Translations under genes and position numbers: made by a program
Shown: piece after piece, positions 18,082 to 26,236 of the stretch
How the letters are laid out: each line of letters starts with the position of its first letter
How positions within the stretch are numbered: position 1 is the first letter of the stretch
Assembly (NCBI GenBank): GCA_947470515.1
Contig: CANITF010000016.1
Location: 1 to 59,077 of the forward strand
Length of the DNA stretch: 59,077 nt
Direction: 5' to 3'
Origin: Flavobacteriales bacterium
Lineage (GTDB): Bacteria > Bacteroidota > Bacteroidia > Flavobacteriales_D > Crocinitomicaceae
Notes under the pieces: generated by a model
Database searches by the model: none
Told to the model about the DNA's origin: nothing
What the model saw: only the letters and a program-made list of their open reading frames with translations

Positions 18082-18112
18082 AAAGCCATCCGTCAGCTGA
18101 CGGATGGCTTTA
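18082..18112. terminator. Bidirectional terminator, perfect 30-base palindrome
   Basis: Perfect inverted repeat of 15 bases per arm (18082-18096 and 18097-18111), with GCCATCCGTCAG in the arm. It sits between convergent genes ending at 18062 and 18130, with A and T tracts on both sides. Confidence 0.85.
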
Positions 18113-18129
18113 AAAGTATTTCAAACAAT

Positions 18130-19020
18130 TTATTTCTTAAAATTCGCTGCTACAACAAGGTCTTTTGTGCCGTGTGTCCAAGAGTAAAATCCTTCGCCAG
18201 ATTTAACACCTTTTTTACCTGCCATCACCATGTTTACCAATAAAGGACAAGGAGCATATTTTGGATTTCCGAAACCATCGTGAAGCACTTCCATGATTGC
18301 CAAACAAACGTCTAGTCCAATAAAATCAGCTAATTGAAGTGGACCCATTGGATGAGCCATTCCCAATTTCATAACTGTGTCAATCTCTTCAACACCAGCA
18401 ACACCTTCGAATAAGGTGATGATTGCTTCGTTGATCATCGGCATCAAAATTCTATTTGCAACAAATCCTGGATAATCATTCACTTCAACCGGAACTTTGT
18501 TCAGTTTTCTGGATGTTTCCATGATTAAATTCGTCACTTCATCAGACGTTGAATAACCACGAATTATTTCTACCAATTTCATTACTGGAACTGGATTCAT
18601 AAAGTGCATTCCAATTACTTTGTCTGGTCGACTAGTAACTGCAGCTATTTTTGTAATTGAAATGGAAGAAGTATTCGACGCAAGAATGACGTTCGGTGCC
18701 GTGAATTTATCTAAATCAGCAAATATTTTTAATTTTAAATCTACATTTTCAGTTGCTGCTTCAACCACTAAATCTACATTTTTTACACCTTCTTCGATAG
18801 AAGTAAAGGTTGTTAAATTCGCCAATGTTGCTTTTTTGTCAGCTTCAGTTATTGCTTCTTTAGAAACTTGTCTGTCCAGATTTTTTGAAATAGTAGCCAT
18901 TCCTTTATCCAACGACGCTTGTGAGATATCAATTAGGGAAACTTTATAACCAAATTGTGCAAATACATGGGCAATTCCATTTCCCATTGTGCCAGAACCA
19001 ATAACTGCAATATTTTTCAT
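18130..19020 (-). CDS. 3-hydroxyacyl-CoA (3-hydroxybutyryl-CoA) dehydrogenase
   Basis: Oxidises (S)-3-hydroxyacyl-CoA to 3-oxoacyl-CoA with NAD(P). The Rossmann motif is at the N-terminus (IAVIGSGTMGNGIAHVFAQ). The catalytic His lies in GMHFMNPVPVMKLVEII, and the conserved FVANRILMPMINEAI and GMAHPMGPLQLADFIGLD blocks follow. The 296-residue length fits the stand-alone short form, not a multifunctional fatty-acid oxidation protein. Whether it serves beta-oxidation or butyrate metabolism cannot be read from the context. A good -7 box is upstream and it is monocistronic. Confidence 0.93.
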   Translation of the reverse strand: MKNIAVIGSGTMGNGIAHVFAQFGYKVSLIDISQASLDKGMATISKNLDRQVSKEAITEADKKATLANLTTFTSIEEGVKNVDLVVEAATENVDLKLKIFADLDKFTAPNVILASNTSSISITKIAAVTSRPDKVIGMHFMNPVPVMKLVEIIRGYSTSDEVTNLIMETSRKLNKVPVEVNDYPGFVANRILMPMINEAIITLFEGVAGVEEIDTVMKLGMAHPMGPLQLADFIGLDVCLAIMEVLHDGFGNPKYAPCPLLVNMVMAGKKGVKSGEGFYSWTHGTKDLVVAANFKK

Positions 19021-19036
19021 GTAATTTTATTTTTCA

Positions 19037-19044
19037 CAAATATA
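19037..19044 (-). promoter_or_regulatory. -7 box for 3-hydroxyacyl-CoA dehydrogenase
   Basis: TATATTTG on the minus strand, an exact TAnnTTTG match 16 bases upstream of the start codon. Confidence 0.5.
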
Positions 19045-19116
19045 CTAAAGGTTTGTAATTGAACTTGACTGATTTTAGGTCAAAATATTTTAGTGACTTT
19101 TCATAGATTTTTTTTA

Positions 19117-19265
19117 GCCACAGATGCACAGATTAATTTTGATCTTTTAACCGAAAAGCTTTTAATTATTTTGGAATAAAAATCAAAAACAACCAAATCC
19201 AATTCGACTTTCACTTTGTTTTGACTAACGAGATTCAGAAATTTTAAAATCTGTGCATCTGTGGC
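19117..19265. repeat. 149-bp element bounded by perfect 18-bp inverted repeats
   Basis: The ends are exact reverse complements (19117-19134 and 19248-19265). The interior is AT-rich with no open frame. From memory, similar GCCACAGAT...CACAGATT words recur in Bacteroidota genomes, which would suit a mobile or REP-like origin. Confidence 0.6.
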
Positions 19266-19355
19266 AGTAATTAAGCTTTAAATCTCTTAGGTTTATTTAA
19301 TAAATGATTGGTTTAGGCAAATAACTTATAATACAATTAACCTTCCTATTTTTAC

Positions 19356-19757
19356 ATGATGGATACTAAATATGAAAATATTGTTTTTTACGATGGAGAT
19401 TGTGGCTTTTGCAATAAAAGTGTCCAATTTATTTTGAAACACGAAAAGCGAAAAGAAATCTATTTCTCCGCGATTCAATCTGAATTTGCACAGCAATTTT
19501 TCAAAGAGAATAAAATCCCTGAACCAGATTTAAGCACCTTTTATTTTTATACGAATTACTTGCTTTTTACAAAATCAAATGCCGCATTGGCGATCTTGAG
19601 GTTGATGAAATTTCCATTTCCTTTACTCCAAATTTTTAGAATTATTCCTGTTTGTCAGAGAGATCAAATCTATGATTTTGTCGCTAAAAGGAGGCATAGA
19701 ATTATGAAAGGGTTTTGTGCAATTCCGACAGTTGAGCAGAAGGAGAGGTTTTTATAA
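19356..19757 (+). CDS. DUF393 / DCC-family thiol-disulfide oxidoreductase
   Basis: A 133-residue small protein with the DCC motif YDGDCGFCN (residues 12-20), giving a CxxC pair at Cys16 and Cys19. The rest (ALAILRLMKFPFPLLQIFRIIP, then YDFVAKRRHRI) matches the usual pattern of this thioredoxin-like family. The redox partner is unknown. Two consecutive ATG codons occur at the start; the first was used. It stands alone between repeat-containing spacers. Confidence 0.88.
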   Translation: MMDTKYENIVFYDGDCGFCNKSVQFILKHEKRKEIYFSAIQSEFAQQFFKENKIPEPDLSTFYFYTNYLLFTKSNAALAILRLMKFPFPLLQIFRIIPVCQRDQIYDFVAKRRHRIMKGFCAIPTVEQKERFL

Positions 19758-19803
19758 GATTTATAGTTGACGAAAAAAAGTGTTGAACTAAACTTTTAAT
19801 GAT

Positions 19804-19822
19804 GTTCGACATATTGCGAATT
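19804..19822. repeat. Dispersed intergenic repeat, copy 3
   Basis: GTTCGACATATTGCGAATT, identical over 19 bases to the copy at 5228-5246. It is followed by degenerate CAAATAAT/TCAAAT units up to 19870. Confidence 0.6.
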
Positions 19823-19871
19823 TTCGAATCGGCAAATAATCAAATAATCAAATCTTCAAATAAATCAAAAA

Positions 19872-20699
19872 TCAAAAGTCGATATGAAAAAAAGCATGCG
19901 TGATTGCACACACTTTTTGAAGATGTTCAGGTAATTCTTTTTCAAGCCAAGGTTGAGTTGCTCCAAAAGTATGTTCCGCTTCTTCAATTTCAAATAAACG
20001 CGTTTTGAGCCAAGTAGAAATTTCTTTCCCCTCTTCAATATCAACTGATATGTCCATGTCTCCATGTATTACCATCGTTGGAACTTTAGAATTCAAACAA
20101 GCTTGCTCAATATTCAATTGATCTTTGTGCGCAATAAAATCTTCGTATTGAGAATAGGAATTAGGCATTTTTTGATTCGTCCTTGAATTCAAAACGTATT
20201 TAGTTCCTTGTGTTTTCCATACTTCTAATTGCTTCCCCTCTGGGAATCGCTTTTCAATATTACTAATCGCTGCAAGTGTTACAATTTTTTTGATTCTGAC
20301 GTCAGATGCCTTTAAAAGTGCAATTCCGCCTCCTCTTGAGTGACCAATTAAATAAATTTCTGGCAACGTTTCAAACTGTTTTTCCAGCCAATTTAATACG
20401 CATTTTAAATCTTCTAATTCATAGGAATAGTTGTTTTTTGAAAACGCTTCTAAATCTGAAAAATCGATAGGATTCTCAAGTGTTCCTCCATTATGGGAAA
20501 CATTGTATTTACAAAATCCGAATCCTTCAGAAGTATAAAAATCTTGAAATAAATTCCAACATCCCCAATCTTTGTATCCCATGAATCCATGAATGAAAAC
20601 AATAAGTTTATTATTGAAATTTTCTGGTATGCACAAATCAACAAGACTTTCTTTACCTGCTGCTCCTTTATATATTTGATTAATTAGTTGCTTTTTCAT
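19872..20699 (-). CDS. Alpha/beta hydrolase
   Basis: A 275-residue alpha/beta hydrolase. The nucleophile elbow GHSRGG is at 119-124 (Ser121), the oxyanion block VFIHGFMGYKDWG at 34-46, an acid region VIHGDMDISVDIEEG near 210-225 and the catalytic His in EEAEHTFGATQ near 240. It resembles the dienelactone-hydrolase/BAAT-like serine hydrolases. No signal peptide is present, so it is cytoplasmic. The substrate is unknown. It is monocistronic with a -7 box just upstream. Confidence 0.85.
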   Translation of the reverse strand: MKKQLINQIYKGAAGKESLVDLCIPENFNNKLIVFIHGFMGYKDWGCWNLFQDFYTSEGFGFCKYNVSHNGGTLENPIDFSDLEAFSKNNYSYELEDLKCVLNWLEKQFETLPEIYLIGHSRGGGIALLKASDVRIKKIVTLAAISNIEKRFPEGKQLEVWKTQGTKYVLNSRTNQKMPNSYSQYEDFIAHKDQLNIEQACLNSKVPTMVIHGDMDISVDIEEGKEISTWLKTRLFEIEEAEHTFGATQPWLEKELPEHLQKVCAITHAFFHIDF

Positions 20700-20706
20700 A
20701 TCGTTT

Positions 20707-20714
20707 CAAAAATA
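20707..20714 (-). promoter_or_regulatory. -7 box for the alpha/beta hydrolase
   Basis: TATTTTTG on the minus strand, an exact TAnnTTTG match 7 bases upstream of the start. This would give a nearly leaderless mRNA. Confidence 0.4.
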
Positions 20715-20797
20715 ACAATTTATCCCTTTTAATATGGCTTTTTCCTTCTCAGGTCTAATGTTTTCAACTTAATTATAGCTGTATTTAGTATAAACAT

Positions 20798-20805
20798 TAA
20801 CTTTA
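20798..20805 (+). promoter_or_regulatory. Possible -7 box for the epimerase-CBS operon
   Basis: TAACTTTA differs from TAnnTTTG at the last base and lies 21 bases before the first ATG of the four-gene operon. Confidence 0.35.
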
Positions 20806-20826
20806 GGCTTGTTAAAGAAAAAATAG

Positions 20827-21831
20827 ATGAAAATTTCAGCTTCTATATACAGCGATAAAAAAAGAACTTTAAAAGAAGTGATTGATGATTTAGTGCAACA
20901 TCAAGTTGATTTGTTGCATGTAGATTGTAATGATGACTTATCTGTTTTTGAAGATATTAAATCAATTCGTTCGTGGTGCAATATTCCAATAGACCTCCAT
21001 ATCATTACTGAGAATCCCGAAAAATATATTGATTTATTAATTGAAAATCCAGTTGAATACATTACGTTTCAATTTGAACAATTACCGAATCATCTTACTT
21101 TACCAAAAGAAATAACAGGTAAAAAAGGATTAGCAATTACAACTCCAACGTCAATAAATGTATTTGATGAATATGCGGATTTTGATTTCATTTTAATCAT
21201 GGCAACCGTTCCAGGTCAAAGTGGGGGCGTGTTTGATAAAATTAATTTTTCAAAAATTCGACAGTTTAGAATGAAATATCCTGAAAAATCTATTCACGTT
21301 GATGGGGGAGTAAATGGCGAAGTTTCTTTCATTTTAAGAAATATGGGAGTGAGCTCATCTGTTTCTGGATCTTATCTTTTCAATGCGCCAAGTATTGGTC
21401 ATGCTCTAATGAATTTAACCAAACGCGAAATTGAATCACAGTTTCATATTGGTGATTTTATGATGCCTTTGAATGAGTGTCCCGTGGTTGATTATGAATC
21501 GATTTCACTCAAAAACATTTTACAATCAATTGAAGATGGAAATCTTGGTTTTTGCTTGGTTGTTGATAATAATGGAATGTTAAAAGGTCTTGTTTCATCT
21601 GCCGATATTCGCAAAGCAATGCTCCGACATCTGGCTGATTTAACAAAAATAGAGGCAATGGATTTGGTTAATTTGAATCCAATAAGTGTCTTTGATGACA
21701 ATACAGTTGTTGATTTGCTGCAGAAAATAAAGAAATGTTCTTTCCCAATTATGTATTTACCCGTGGTGAAAAAAGATGGAAAAGCCAGTGGAATTATTAA
21801 CTTTGCCTACCTGATCAAAGGAGAATTATGA
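20827..21831 (+). CDS. Ribulose-phosphate 3-epimerase-like barrel fused to a CBS pair
   Basis: A 334-residue fusion. Residues 1-200 form an RPE-like TIM barrel that keeps the family's catalytic pattern: His31 and Asp33 (HVDCND), His58 (PIDLHI), the phosphate/lid region ATVPGQSGGVF (126-136) and Asp159 (HVDGGVN). Residues about 205-334 form two CBS motifs (LGFCLVVDNNGMLKGLVSSADIR, and FPIMYLPVVKKDGKASGIIN), which usually bind adenine nucleotides. Ordinary epimerases end after the barrel, so CBS-controlled activity is likely. The gene overlaps the DAHP synthase by 4 bases. I infer allosteric supply or modification of a sugar phosphate for the synthase. Confidence 0.8.
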   Translation: MKISASIYSDKKRTLKEVIDDLVQHQVDLLHVDCNDDLSVFEDIKSIRSWCNIPIDLHIITENPEKYIDLLIENPVEYITFQFEQLPNHLTLPKEITGKKGLAITTPTSINVFDEYADFDFILIMATVPGQSGGVFDKINFSKIRQFRMKYPEKSIHVDGGVNGEVSFILRNMGVSSSVSGSYLFNAPSIGHALMNLTKREIESQFHIGDFMMPLNECPVVDYESISLKNILQSIEDGNLGFCLVVDNNGMLKGLVSSADIRKAMLRHLADLTKIEAMDLVNLNPISVFDDNTVVDLLQKIKKCSFPIMYLPVVKKDGKASGIINFAYLIKGEL

Positions 21832-22826
21832 TAGTACATTTAAAACAAACTATAACACAATCAGAAGCGGCTCAAATTGCAGAATCAATTCAAGCTTTTC
21901 ACATAATTTCTAATGGAACAAATGTTTTAATAACAGGTTCTAATGTCAAAGAAGTTCCAGCTAAAATTGAAAATAAAGTAGATCAATTTTGGGTTTTTGC
22001 AAATGATATGCAATTGGCTTCTAAAACGTATTTACCAAAAAAGCGAGAAGTTAAAATTGGAAATGTTACTATTGGTGGAGATTCTAAGAATACACTTTTA
22101 ATTGGTGGACCTTGTTCTGTTGAATCGGAAAGTCAAATTCGTGAATCTTCTGAATTATTAATAAATTTGGGTCTCACAACATTAAGAGGTGGTTGTTACA
22201 AACCGCGTACAAGTCCATATTCATTTCAAGGAATGGGATTGGATGGATTGAAATTGCTTGCGAAAATGCGTGAAGAATTTGGCTTGAATGTAATCACTGA
22301 AGCACGCGACGCAACACATATTGATGAGATTATTGAATATACGGATGTGATTCAAGTTGGCGCAAAAGCAATGTATGATCAAGGGATTTTAAGAGCTTGC
22401 TCCAAAACAAAGAAGCCTGTTTTAATCAAAAGAGGATTTGGAACTACCTTACAAGAATTAGCACAAGCTGCCGAATTCGTTTTGTCTGGTGGAAATGAAA
22501 ATGTTATTTTGTGTGAGCGTGGACTAAGAACGTTTGAAACAGGAACACGCTTTACATTGGATTTATGTGGTGTTGCTTGGATGCAAGAATATACCAATTT
22601 GCCAATTATTTTAGATCCATCGCATGCTATGGGTTATGCTTATGGAATTCCAAATTTAGCACGTGCATGTGTAGCTATGGGAATTGATGGATTGTTAATT
22701 GAAGCTCACCCTAATCCAAAAGTTGCTAAATCTGATGCTTCTCAGCAGTTAGATCACCAACAATTTGAAGAATTGTTAAATTCACTTCGCCCAGTGGCAG
22801 AAAGTGTTGGTTACAAAATGGTTTAA
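21828..22826 (+). CDS. aroF: 3-deoxy-7-phosphoheptulonate (DAHP) synthase, type I-beta-like
   Basis: Condenses phosphoenolpyruvate with an aldose phosphate (erythrose 4-phosphate in the canonical reaction), the entry step to aromatic amino acids. Residues 1-65 form a small ferredoxin-like regulatory domain, as in Thermotoga-type enzymes. The barrel follows: IGGPCSVES (92-100, metal-ligand Cys96), GCYKPRTSPYSFQG (122-135), VITEARD, PVLIKRGFGTT and LPIILDPSHAMGY. The KPRTSPYSFQG block is that of DAHP synthases rather than KDO-8-P synthases. It sits between an epimerase-CBS protein and a KdsC-like phosphatase, an unusual setting, so a non-erythrose substrate is possible. Confidence 0.88.
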   Translation: MIVHLKQTITQSEAAQIAESIQAFHIISNGTNVLITGSNVKEVPAKIENKVDQFWVFANDMQLASKTYLPKKREVKIGNVTIGGDSKNTLLIGGPCSVESESQIRESSELLINLGLTTLRGGCYKPRTSPYSFQGMGLDGLKLLAKMREEFGLNVITEARDATHIDEIIEYTDVIQVGAKAMYDQGILRACSKTKKPVLIKRGFGTTLQELAQAAEFVLSGGNENVILCERGLRTFETGTRFTLDLCGVAWMQEYTNLPIILDPSHAMGYAYGIPNLARACVAMGIDGLLIEAHPNPKVAKSDASQQLDHQQFEELLNSLRPVAESVGYKMV

Positions 22827-23504
22827 ATGTATTTAGAACAAAACATAAAAGGACTTTGCTCGAAATTTGGAATTAAATATTCTGAATTTATTGCTGATTT
22901 GGACGTGGATAATGTCAGCGAATTGACAATCTATGATTTAGAAGCAGTGTGCGAAGAATATGAAGTGGATTTATTGTCACTTTTATTTAAACCGCTTTAC
23001 CGTCCAGAATTATGGAATAAGAAATTAGAAAAAATCAAATTACTTATTTTGGATGTAGATGGTGTTATGACTGATGGTGGAATGTATTTCACAGAAAACG
23101 GTGATCAAATTAAAAAATACAATACCAAAGATGGAATGGCAATCCTTCATTTAACGAAAAATGAATTTCAGGTTGCTATTATTTCATCTGGTTTTAAATC
23201 TGAAATGGTAAAGACAAGGGCTGATCTTTTGGGTATTCAACGCTGTTACGTAGGAAGAGATCCAAAGATTGAAGTTTTGAATAAGTATTGTGAAGAATTA
23301 AAGATCACTCTTGAAAATGTCGCTATAATTGGTGATGATGTGAATGATATGGAAATAATTAAGAAAGTTGGCTTTTCTGCGAGTCCAAGCGATGCGGTTA
23401 ATTCAGTAAAAAGTCAAGTTGATGTTGTATTGAATAAAAAAGGTGGTGAAGGTTGCGTGCGTGAATTTATTGACGCATATTTACTAAAGCAACCTTTATC
23501 TTAA
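22827..23504 (+). CDS. KdsC-like HAD phosphatase with N-terminal HTH-like domain
   Basis: A 225-residue protein. About 1-58 is helical and looks like an XRE-type helix-turn-helix (FGIKYSEFIADLDVDNVSE, LEAVCEEYEVDLLSLL). From about 68 comes a C0-type HAD phosphatase: LILDVDGVMTDG (73-84, nucleophile Asp76, acid Asp78), AIISSG, and GDDVNDMEIIKKVG with the metal-binding Asp pair. The family includes KDO-8-phosphate phosphatase (KdsC) and NeuNAc-9-P-type enzymes. The ATG directly follows the stop of the synthase gene. I infer that it dephosphorylates a 3-deoxy-sugar acid phosphate made by the neighbour. The HTH part is unusual for KdsC. Confidence 0.8.
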   Translation: MYLEQNIKGLCSKFGIKYSEFIADLDVDNVSELTIYDLEAVCEEYEVDLLSLLFKPLYRPELWNKKLEKIKLLILDVDGVMTDGGMYFTENGDQIKKYNTKDGMAILHLTKNEFQVAIISSGFKSEMVKTRADLLGIQRCYVGRDPKIEVLNKYCEELKITLENVAIIGDDVNDMEIIKKVGFSASPSDAVNSVKSQVDVVLNKKGGEGCVREFIDAYLLKQPLS

Positions 23505-23512
23505 GAAGATAA

Positions 23513-24739
23513 ATGAACATGGAAAAAATAAAAATTGGAATAATTCGTGAAGGAAAAGTTCCACCTGATCACCGTGTGCCACTTACTCCTAATCAATGTA
23601 AAACAATACAAACGCTTTACCCAAATGTTGAAATTATTGTACAGCCAAGTCCTGTAAGAGCTTACAAAGATGAGGCATACGGTGCTCAAGGAATTCGTTT
23701 AAATGAAGATTTAAGTGAATGTGATATCATAATGGGAGTGAAAGAAGTGAACATCGAAGACCTTATTCCAAATAAAAAATTCATATTCTTTTCTCATACA
23801 TTAAAAAAACAACCTTACAATAGAAATTTGCTTAGAGCGATTATTGAAAAGAAAATTCAGTTAATTGACTATGAAGCAATAAAGAATAAACAAAATAAAC
23901 GAATTATTGGTTTTGGTCGTTACGCTGGAATCGTGGGAACGTATAACGCCTTTAGAACTTTTGGTATAAAGAAAGGGTTGTTTGAAATCAAGCCAGCGCA
24001 CAAATGTCAAGATCGAAAAGAAATGGAAGCCGAAATGGCCAATATTGTTTTACCTACCGATACTAAAATAGTTTTAACAGGATATGGTCGAGTAGGACAT
24101 GGAGCTCGCGAAGTAATTGATCTTTTGCCGATTAAAGAAGTTTCACCTGAAGAATTTTTAAAACAACAATTTTCTGAACCAGTTTTTACTCAATTAGAAG
24201 TGGAAGATTATTATGGACGTTTTGATGGAAAACCTTTTGTCAAATCAGAATTTTATTCGAATCCAGAATTATTTCAATCTACCTTTAAAAGATATATTAC
24301 CGAAGCAGATGTTTATATCCCATGTCATTTTTGGAGTAATAAATCACCATTTATTGTTACCAAAGAAGATTTCAAAAATCCGAATTTAAAATTAAGTGTG
24401 GTAGCAGATATATCTTGTGATATAGATGGACCAATCGCTTGTACGATTAGACCTAGTAAAATTGCAGAACCAATATACGGTTATAATCCAATTACAGAAA
24501 AAGAAGATGATTTCATGAATCCTGGCGTAATTGCTGTTATGGCGGTTGATAATTTACCTTGTGAACTTCCTTTGGATGCTTCTGAGGATTTTGGAAATGA
24601 ATTGATGCGCAATGTTTTACCTGTTTTATTGAAGTCTGATCCTGATCAAATTATCGAAAGAGCAAGTGAAACTTCTTCAGAAGGAAAGTTAACTGAACAT
24701 TTTTCTTACCTTCAAGCTTATATTGAGGGCTCAGAATAA
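23513..24739 (+). CDS. Saccharopine/alanine dehydrogenase-like NAD(P) oxidoreductase
   Basis: A 408-residue protein. The N-terminal half matches the alanine dehydrogenase/PNT N-domain (KIGIIREGKVPPDHRVPLTP at about 5-24). The C-terminal half has a Rossmann motif (VLTGYGRVGHGAREVIDLLP), and DISCDIDGPIACT and NPGVIAVMAVDNLPCELP as in saccharopine dehydrogenase-like proteins of Bacteroidota. The true substrate is not evident; lysine metabolism or another amino-acid dehydrogenase role is possible. It starts 8 bases after the phosphatase gene, at MNMEK; the second ATG, 6 bases later, is also possible. It is probably the fourth gene of the operon. Confidence 0.8.
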   Translation: MNMEKIKIGIIREGKVPPDHRVPLTPNQCKTIQTLYPNVEIIVQPSPVRAYKDEAYGAQGIRLNEDLSECDIIMGVKEVNIEDLIPNKKFIFFSHTLKKQPYNRNLLRAIIEKKIQLIDYEAIKNKQNKRIIGFGRYAGIVGTYNAFRTFGIKKGLFEIKPAHKCQDRKEMEAEMANIVLPTDTKIVLTGYGRVGHGAREVIDLLPIKEVSPEEFLKQQFSEPVFTQLEVEDYYGRFDGKPFVKSEFYSNPELFQSTFKRYITEADVYIPCHFWSNKSPFIVTKEDFKNPNLKLSVVADISCDIDGPIACTIRPSKIAEPIYGYNPITEKEDDFMNPGVIAVMAVDNLPCELPLDASEDFGNELMRNVLPVLLKSDPDQIIERASETSSEGKLTEHFSYLQAYIEGSE

Positions 24740-24791
24740 TATGAAGTTATTGAATGATTTGAGTATTTTTAAAGATTTGAAGGATTTCAAA

Positions 24792-24855
24792 TTTTTGAAT
24801 CCTTAAATTTTCGAATCCTTTATCTTTCGAATCCTTAAATTTTCAAATCTTTAAA
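24792..24855. repeat. Four degenerate 15-17 bp tandem repeats
   Basis: Successive units with the pattern TTTTCGAATCCTTAAA (24792-24807, 24808-24822, 24823-24839, 24840-24855). They fill the spacer between the operon above and the MFS gene. Confidence 0.7.
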
Positions 24856-24868
24856 TACTAACTATATT

Positions 24869-26218
24869 ATGGAAAAAGGTAATGAAAAAACAATTCGAGG
24901 TTGGATTGCTTATGACTGGGCAAATTCAGTTTATAATTTAGTTATTTCTTCAGCAATTTTCCCCATTTTTTACGATACTGCTGCCAAAAAATCGTACGCA
25001 AATTCAAAAGGATATATTGATCTAAAAGGAAAAGTTGATATTGAACAAATAAAAGAGGGAGAAACAGTTTTAGTGAATTTCTTTGGAGCAGAACTTTCAT
25101 CAACTGTTTTATATTCATTTGTATTATCTGCTTCATTTTTAGTTGTTTCGTTTTTATCACCTTTACTTTCTGGAGTAGCAGATTATACGGGAAGTAAAAA
25201 GAAATTCTTGAAATTCTTTTGTTACTTAGGGTCCCTATCATGTATGAGTCTTTTTGTTTTTGATGTCGACAGATTGGAATGGGGAATGTTATCAGTTTTC
25301 TTAGCTAGCGTAGGCTATTGGAACAGTCTCGTTTTCTACAATGCCTTTTTACCTGAGATTGCAGAAGTCAAAGATCATGATCGAATCTCTGCAAAAGGAT
25401 TTATGATGGGATACATTGGGTCAATGATATTATTGATTATTTGCTTGGCAATAATTATGGGAATCGGTAAAGAATATACAAAATTCAGTTTTATTCTTGT
25501 TGGTCTTTGGTGGATTGGTTTTAGCCAAATTACTTACCGCGTTTTACCAAATAATGTATATAACAAGAAACCTGATAGAGGTTATATCTGGAAAGGATTT
25601 AAAGAGTTAATTAGTGTATTTAAAGAGTTTAAACAAACGAAAAGATTAAAAAGGTATTTGGTTGCTTTTTTCTTTTTTAACACTGGTGTTCAGACTGTTA
25701 TGTTGATGGCGACAATTTTCGCAAACAAAGAAATTAATTGGCCTAAAGGAAGTGGAACTTCTGGTTTAATTGTAGCTATTCTTTTGATTCAAATTCTCGG
25801 TGCACTTGGTGCGTTTATTATGTCTAAATTATCAAATCGAATTGGAAATATTAGAACTTTATTTGTTTCAGTTACTATTTGGATTGGCATTTGTCTTTTT
25901 GCATTTTTCATTAAAACGCCTGTTGAATTTTATATCCTTGCTAGTTGTGTAGGATTAGTAATGGGTGGAGTTCAAGCAATTGCTCGTTCAACTTATTCTA
26001 AATTTTTACCTGAAACAACTGATCATGCAAGTTATTTCTCCTTCTATGATGTTACTGAAAAGATTGGAATCGTATTAGGAACATTGTTCTTTGGACTTAT
26101 GGAATATTGGACTGGTTCAATTCGTTATTCTGTTGCGGCAGTTGCCTTCTTTTTTGTTTTTGGGTTGATCTTCCTATTGTTTGTTCCAAAAGAAGAGGTC
26201 AAAATTGAAGCGCATTGA
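24869..26218 (+). CDS. MFS permease of the UMF1/Atg22-like family
   Basis: A 449-residue inner-membrane transporter with about eleven to twelve hydrophobic helices. The N-terminal signature RGWIAYDWANSVYNLVISSAIFP is characteristic of the UMF1 (Atg22-like) branch. Further blocks are SPLLSGVADYTGSKKKFLKF, VFYNAFLPEIAEV, GLVMGGVQAIARSTYSKFLPE and FFSFYDVTEKIGIVLG. Yeast Atg22 exports amino acids from the vacuole; bacterial substrates are unknown. It is monocistronic and ends at a hairpin shared with convergent gcvT. Confidence 0.9.
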   Translation: MEKGNEKTIRGWIAYDWANSVYNLVISSAIFPIFYDTAAKKSYANSKGYIDLKGKVDIEQIKEGETVLVNFFGAELSSTVLYSFVLSASFLVVSFLSPLLSGVADYTGSKKKFLKFFCYLGSLSCMSLFVFDVDRLEWGMLSVFLASVGYWNSLVFYNAFLPEIAEVKDHDRISAKGFMMGYIGSMILLIICLAIIMGIGKEYTKFSFILVGLWWIGFSQITYRVLPNNVYNKKPDRGYIWKGFKELISVFKEFKQTKRLKRYLVAFFFFNTGVQTVMLMATIFANKEINWPKGSGTSGLIVAILLIQILGALGAFIMSKLSNRIGNIRTLFVSVTIWIGICLFAFFIKTPVEFYILASCVGLVMGGVQAIARSTYSKFLPETTDHASYFSFYDVTEKIGIVLGTLFFGLMEYWTGSIRYSVAAVAFFFVFGLIFLLFVPKEEVKIEAH

Positions 26219-26236
26219 TTGAATTTTTTATTCCAT

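Larger units (their letters stand above)
19021..19355. other. Intergenic region with a long inverted repeat
   Basis: No gene seen. It holds the -7 box of the dehydrogenase (19037-19044) and a perfect 18-base inverted repeat: GCCACAGATGCACAGATT at 19117-19134 and its complement at 19248-19265, separated by 113 bases of AT-rich sequence. This could be a small REP/MITE-like element. Confidence 0.6.
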
